Source: an uncultured Actinomycetes bacterium
Lineage (GTDB): Bacteria; Actinomycetota; Acidimicrobiia; Acidimicrobiales; Acidimicrobilacustridaceae
Reading direction: 5' to 3'
Length of the DNA: 10,549 nt
NCBI GenBank assembly: GCA_945957335.1
Contig: CAMFLJ010000112.1
Coordinates: 1 to 10,549, forward strand
In this document: positions 7,417 through 10,549 of the stretch, one piece after another
Position numbering within the stretch: the first letter of the stretch is position 1
Layout of the letters: each line of letters starts with the position of its first letter
Notes under the pieces: generated by a model
The model's input: only the letters and a program-made list of their open reading frames with translations
Databases searched by the model: none
What the model was told of the DNA's origin: nothing
Made by a program: the position numbers and the translations under genes

Positions 7417-7938
7417 ATGAGCGAGACGATGACGGGTGAGGTGACCACGACCTACTCCCGCAAGGTCGGCGAGCGCCTCCGTGCGATCCGTCGTCAGAAG
7501 CGGCTCTCCCTCCAGGACGTCGAAGCGGCGTCGGAGCTCGAGTTCAAGGCGTCCGTCCTCGGTGCCTACGAGCGCGGCGAGCGGGCCATCTCGGTGCCCC
7601 GCCTCCAGCGCCTCGCCCGCTTCTACAACGTGCCGGTCGACCAGCTGCTCCCCGCCGACGAGGGCCCTGCCTTCGGTGAGGCCGGTGGCATGGGTGGGCT
7701 CCCCATCGACGAGCGGTCGTTCACCATCGACCTGCGTCGCCTCGAGGACCTCAGCGGTCCGGAGGCCGACATGCTCAACCGCTACCTGACGATGATCCAG
7801 GTCCAGCGCCAGGACTTCAACGGCCGGGTGCTCACCATCCGCAAGGACGACCTGCGCGCCATCGCCTGCATCCTCGGCGTCGGCGTCGACTCCGCCACCG
7901 ACCGCCTCGACGACCTGGGTCTCGGGCACGGGCAGTGA
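7417..7938 (+). CDS. bldD: BldD-family transcriptional regulator with c-di-GMP binding signature
   Basis: A 173-residue DNA-binding protein. Residues 14-79 form an XRE/Cro-type helix-turn-helix (KVGERLRAIRRQKRLSLQDV, then LGAYERGERAISVPRLQRLA and FYNVPVDQLLP), which follows Streptomyces BldD closely. A Gly-rich linker (80-100) leads to the C-terminal domain (about 102-171). There the BldD signature RXD-X8-RXXD is complete: R131-Q-D133, eight residues, then R142-K-D-D145. In Streptomyces this motif binds a tetrameric cyclic-di-GMP that joins two protomers and makes BldD a repressor of development. The protein therefore probably senses cyclic-di-GMP; its targets here are unknown. Its own gene has a dedicated promoter and a long repeat-bearing leader. 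Orthology to BldD is by pattern, not by a tree. Confidence 0.88.
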   Translation: MSETMTGEVTTTYSRKVGERLRAIRRQKRLSLQDVEAASELEFKASVLGAYERGERAISVPRLQRLARFYNVPVDQLLPADEGPAFGEAGGMGGLPIDERSFTIDLRRLEDLSGPEADMLNRYLTMIQVQRQDFNGRVLTIRKDDLRAIACILGVGVDSATDRLDDLGLGHGQ

Positions 7939-7939
7939 T

Positions 7940-7977
7940 CCCGGCGGGTCGGCACCGCCACCGGCGGGCCGCCCCGG
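7940..7977 (+). terminator. GC-rich hairpin between bldD-like gene and hemW
   Basis: CCGCC (7955-7959) pairs with GGCGG (7963-7967) around ACC, and an outer CCCGG (7940-7944) can meet CCGGG (7973-7977). It starts 2 bp after the stop of the regulator. It may be a weak terminator, or chance pairing in GC-rich DNA. Confidence 0.35.
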
Positions 7978-7990
7978 GCGAACGGCAGGG

Positions 7991-7996
7991 CACACT
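7991..7996 (+). promoter_or_regulatory. Possible -10 for a leaderless hemW transcript
   Basis: CACACT lies exactly 6 nt before the hemW GTG, the spacing typical of leaderless actinobacterial genes, and no Shine-Dalgarno precedes that GTG. The hexamer matches TANNNT only at A2 and T6, so this is weak. Confidence 0.22.
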
Positions 7997-8002
7997 GGCA
8001 CG

Positions 8003-9070
8003 GTGAGCTTCGGCGTCTACGTGCACATCCCGTTCTGCGCGCGCCGCTGCGACTACTGCGCGTTCGCGACCTGGACCGACCGGGGTGACCTCGTCGAGCC
8101 CTACCTCGCCGCGCTCCGAGCCGACATCCGGGCCCACGTCGCCGACGGGCGCCTCACGCCGGCCACGTCGGTGTTCTTCGGCGGCGGCACGCCCTCGCTG
8201 GTGCCGCCCGAGGGTCTGATGTCGGTGCTGGCCGAGATCCCGCTCGAGAGCGGGGCCGAGGTCACCGTCGAGTGCAACCCCGACACCGTCGATCGCCACC
8301 TCCTCGACACCTACGTCGCCGGCGGGGTCGACCGGATCTCCTTCGGGGTGCAGTCGATGGTGCCGTCGGTGCTCGCCGCCCTCGGCCGCAGCCACGACCC
8401 CGAGAACGTGGCCACCGCCGTCGCCGCGGCCCGAGCCGCCGGGCTGCGGAGCTTCAACCTCGACCTCATCTACGGCGGCGCCGGCGAGACCGTGGCCGAC
8501 TGGGAGCGCACGCTCGACGCCGTCGTCGACCTCGACCCGCCCCACGTCAGCGCCTATGCGCTCACCGTGGAGGCGGGCACGCCGCTGGCGGCCGACCCGG
8601 CCCGCCACCCCGACGACGACGACCAGGCCGACAAGTACCTTCTCGCCGAGGCCCGCCTCACCGCCGCCGGGCTGGCCAACTACGAGATCTCGAACTGGGC
8701 CCGCCCCGGGCACCGGTGCCGGCACAACGAGCTGTACTGGGAGCAGGGCGACTACCTCGGCTTCGGGTGCGCCGCCCACTCGCACCGCGCCGGGCGGCGG
8801 TGGTGGAACGTCCGCACCCCCGAGCGCTACGTCGACGCGGTCGAGCAGGGCCGTCCCACCGAGGCGGCGGCCGAGGACCTCGAGCCCGAGCGCCGTCGCA
8901 TCGAGGGCCTGCAGCTGGCCCTGCGCACCGAGGCCGGGGTGCCCGTCGAGGCACTGGGGGCCGACGACCGCGAGCTGCTCGAGGGCCTGCTCGAGGAGAG
9001 CGACGGACGGCTGCGCCTCACGGTGGAGGGCCGCCTCCTCGCCAACGAGGTGGCCGTCCGCCTGCGCTGA
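8003..9070 (+). CDS. hemW: Radical SAM heme chaperone HemW (HemN-like)
   Basis: A 355-residue radical SAM protein. The iron-sulfur cluster cysteines are C12, C16 and C19 (HIPFCARRCDYCAF), followed by FGGGTPSL (59-66), ECNPDTV (90-96), RISFGVQSM (111-119) and further on NLDLIYGG, SAYALTVEAGTPL, ANYEISNWARPG and HNELYW. The residue pattern after C19 and the length of about 355 fit HemW, a heme-binding chaperone that inserts heme into target enzymes, better than the true coproporphyrinogen dehydrogenase HemN, which is longer and has an additional cysteine. The start is GTG 8003, which places VYVHIPFC at the family N-terminus. In Streptomyces hemW sits between lepA and hrcA; here it lies after rsmE and the bldD-like gene. 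It ends in a hairpin shared with the convergent LysM gene. Confidence 0.92.
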   Translation: MSFGVYVHIPFCARRCDYCAFATWTDRGDLVEPYLAALRADIRAHVADGRLTPATSVFFGGGTPSLVPPEGLMSVLAEIPLESGAEVTVECNPDTVDRHLLDTYVAGGVDRISFGVQSMVPSVLAALGRSHDPENVATAVAAARAAGLRSFNLDLIYGGAGETVADWERTLDAVVDLDPPHVSAYALTVEAGTPLAADPARHPDDDDQADKYLLAEARLTAAGLANYEISNWARPGHRCRHNELYWEQGDYLGFGCAAHSHRAGRRWWNVRTPERYVDAVEQGRPTEAAAEDLEPERRRIEGLQLALRTEAGVPVEALGADDRELLEGLLEESDGRLRLTVEGRLLANEVAVRLR

Positions 9071-9090
9071 GCTGTCGGCCCGACCTCAGC
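9066..9090. terminator. Bidirectional hairpin spanning both convergent stop codons
   Basis: GCTGAG (9066-9071) pairs with CTCAGC (9085-9090), and inside it GTCG (9074-9077) pairs with CGAC (9081-9084) around GCC; two bases (CT) bulge on the left. The hemW TGA (9068-9070) and the minus-strand TGA (9088-9086) sit opposite each other in the stem. The two genes are only 15 bp apart. Confidence 0.6.
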
Positions 9091-9838
9091 CGAGCAGGAA
9101 CACCTGGCCGGGGAAGACGAGCGACGGGTCGCCGGGCACGGCGAGGCGCTCCGCGTTGAGGGCGACGAGCTCGTCGAGGCGCCGTGCGACCTCGGCGGTG
9201 TCGGCGGGCCGACCGAGCGACTCGGTGGCCGTGACCTCGGCGACGTGCCAGAGGGTGTCGCCCGGCTCCACCGTCCAGGTGTCCGACGCCCTCGGTGCCG
9301 CGGGCTCCGTGGTCGCCTCACCGGGGCGCACGGTGGGTGTGGCAGGTGGCGTGGTGGTGGTGGTGGGAGGCGAGGGCGCCTCGACGGCCCCGAGGTCGGT
9401 CATCACCGGCCCGAGGTCGACCATGGCCACGACGGCCCCGGCGGGCTGAGCCGCTCCGGCGCCCACGGCCGGGGAGAGGGCGGACACGACGATGCCGAGG
9501 CCGGCCGCCGCCTCGGCGAGGTGGCGCACGAAGCGGGGCGACACCCGGTCGACCGCAGCGACCACCCGAGCGCGTCGCGTGCGGCGGGCGAGGACCCCGA
9601 CGACCCACGCCAGCACCCACCACCCGAGCAGAAGCAGCGCGACGGCCCGCAGCAGGGTGAAGGCCACGGTGGCGGCCCCGACGGTGCGGGCCCACCGCTC
9701 GAGCCCCGTGGCGTCGGTGACGTCGGGGAACGGGAGGGTGCGGGCGCTGGCGACGAGGGTGGCGAGGCAGAGCACCGCGCCCGCCACGCCGGCGAGGGCC
9801 GGGCCGACGCCGGGGCGGTGGCGGGCGGTGGTGCTCAC
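9086..9838 (-). CDS. Multi-pass membrane protein with C-terminal LysM domain
   Basis: A 250-residue protein starting at GTG 9838-9836, which overlaps the stop of the upstream minus-strand gene by 4 bp (GTGA). Hydrophobic segments lie at about 11-31, 55-84 and 106-128. An Arg-rich stretch (RRTRRAR, 85-91) separates the second and third. A Thr/Pro-rich linker (about 154-185) leads to a LysM domain (186-250) with WTVEPGDTLWHVAE at its start, LVALNAERL in the middle and LVFPGQVFLL at the end. LysM binds peptidoglycan, so the C-terminus should lie outside the membrane. The frame is open for 74 codons further upstream, but that part is Arg/His/Gly-rich shadow of the neighbouring gene. Similar membrane-LysM proteins occur near Tad-type pilus genes in actinobacteria (recalled), but no such genes are visible here. 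Function unknown. Confidence 0.8.
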   Translation of the reverse strand: MSTTARHRPGVGPALAGVAGAVLCLATLVASARTLPFPDVTDATGLERWARTVGAATVAFTLLRAVALLLLGWWVLAWVVGVLARRTRRARVVAAVDRVSPRFVRHLAEAAAGLGIVVSALSPAVGAGAAQPAGAVVAMVDLGPVMTDLGAVEAPSPPTTTTTPPATPTVRPGEATTEPAAPRASDTWTVEPGDTLWHVAEVTATESLGRPADTAEVARRLDELVALNAERLAVPGDPSLVFPGQVFLLG

Positions 9839-10549
9839 GTGAGGTCGTCCCGGGTGAGGGTGGTGATCGGTCCGCTCGGCCCGCTGACGGCCAGGACGGC
9901 GCACCCGGGCCCGTCGGCCACCACGGTGAGGCTGCTCGCCCCCGCCAGCGTGGCCACCGCCCGGGCCGTGGTCTGGGCGCCGGGTGCGGCCCAGGCGTCG
10001 AACACGCTGATCGAGCCGTCGCCGGTGCGCAGCACCGCCGGCAGGTCGACGCCGTCGCACCGCCAGGGGCCGACGACCACCACGTCGCCCGGCGCACCGA
10101 TGGCGTAGCGGCGGCCCTCGTGCACCACCACGGTGGACCCGTCGGGCCCCGAGCCGGGCCCACCGGTGCGCGGCGCCTGCGTGGTCGTGGTCGGGGTGGC
10201 GGTGGTCGGAGGCACGGTGGTGGGAGCGGGTCGGGTGGAGGTGGTGGCGGCGACGGTCGCCCGGGTGGTCGGTGCCGACCGCTCGGCCCCGACCCCGGCG
10301 GCTCCGGCACGTGGCTCGGGGCCCGAGGACCAGAGGGCCGAGAGGCCCAGGTACGTGGTGGCGCCGACGAGGAGCACGCCGCCCACGGCCGCGAGCGGAG
10401 CCGCGGGCCCGCGCCGACGGCCCGCGGGCCGACCGGGTCGAGTGGCCGGGCCGGTTCGGGCGGCGACCGGTCGTGGTGCCGCCGGTGCGGATCCGGTCCC
10501 GGAGGCATGTGCGCCGTCCGGACCGGGCAGGGTGGCACCGGGCGCGGCC
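9835..10549 (-). CDS. Thr/Pro-rich single-pass membrane protein, N-terminus beyond the window
   Basis: The frame is open on the minus strand from the window edge to the TGA at 9837-9835; 237 residues are visible. The order is a Pro/Ala/Arg-rich region of about 50 residues ending in AGRRRGPAAPLAA, one membrane segment (GGVLLVGATTYLGLSALW), a Thr/Pro/Ala-rich linker with runs such as TTVPPTTATPTTTT, and a C-terminal domain of about 105 residues starting near STVVVHEGRRYAIGAPGD. A GTG at 10386 could start the protein directly at the membrane segment. The positive residues just before it fit an N-in anchor, so a longer protein starting outside the window is preferred. I do not recognise the C-terminal domain, which has two cysteines (in WRCDG and GPGCAV) that could pair. 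It is translationally coupled to the LysM gene, so the two probably act together at the cell envelope. Confidence 0.7.
   Translation of the reverse strand, partial: AAPGATLPGPDGAHASGTGSAPAAPRPVAARTGPATRPGRPAGRRRGPAAPLAAVGGVLLVGATTYLGLSALWSSGPEPRAGAAGVGAERSAPTTRATVAATTSTRPAPTTVPPTTATPTTTTQAPRTGGPGSGPDGSTVVVHEGRRYAIGAPGDVVVVGPWRCDGVDLPAVLRTGDGSISVFDAWAAPGAQTTARAVATLAGASSLTVVADGPGCAVLAVSGPSGPITTLTRDDLT

Noticed and set aside
9839..10060. N-terminal extension of the LysM protein to a start at 10060
   Set aside because: The added residues are Arg/His/Gly-rich shadow of the upstream gene; the GTGA overlap at 9838-9835 gives a natural start.
9318..10538. Minus-strand frame of 406 codons over the right end
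   Set aside because: Pro/Arg/His-rich shadow of the two membrane-protein genes, which have coherent membrane segments and a LysM domain in other frames.

Overview
The window is very GC-rich (roughly 70% by eye), uses almost only G/C-ending codons and GTG starts, and is densely packed. It carries an actinobacterial housekeeping block: holA, rpsT (opposite strand), lepA, hrcA, dnaJ, rsmE, a BldD-type regulator and hemW. Gene order and protein features point to an actinobacterium. The look of several proteins (FolP2-like DHPS with a GGVEGGPG loop, HemW with YCAF) suggests class Acidimicrobiia, but that placement is from memory and unproven.

Layout. Positions 1-1763 (+): the 3' part of a dihydropteroate synthase homologue, coupled by an ATGA overlap to holA (DNA polymerase III delta). 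A strong palindromic terminator at 1781-1805 separates holA from the convergent rpsT (ribosomal protein S20, minus, 1844-2116). The 2117-2350 spacer holds divergent promoters for rpsT and lepA. lepA (elongation factor 4) runs 2351-4135. Next comes a heat-shock-type operon, hrcA-dnaJ-rsmE (4256-7111), with a degenerate CIRCE operator and promoter in front and a hairpin terminator behind.

The 7112-7416 gap is the least ordinary non-coding part. It holds the rsmE terminator, a good promoter, an inverted repeat, several GTGGTC copies and a degenerate heptanucleotide tandem repeat, all in a leader of about 230 nt in front of a BldD-family regulator (7417-7938). That protein keeps the complete two-part cyclic-di-GMP binding signature known from Streptomyces BldD. 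hemW (8003-9070) follows and ends in a hairpin shared with the convergent minus-strand genes.

The right end (9086-10549, minus) holds two overlapping genes of envelope character: a Thr/Pro-rich single-pass membrane protein whose start lies beyond the window, and a multi-pass membrane protein with a C-terminal LysM domain. Their job is unknown. They are the accessory part of the window.

No mobile elements, CRISPR arrays, tRNA or rRNA genes were seen. Most of the window is ordinary core genome. The best candidates for something undescribed are the bldD leader with its 7-bp repeat and the LysM/Thr-Pro membrane pair.
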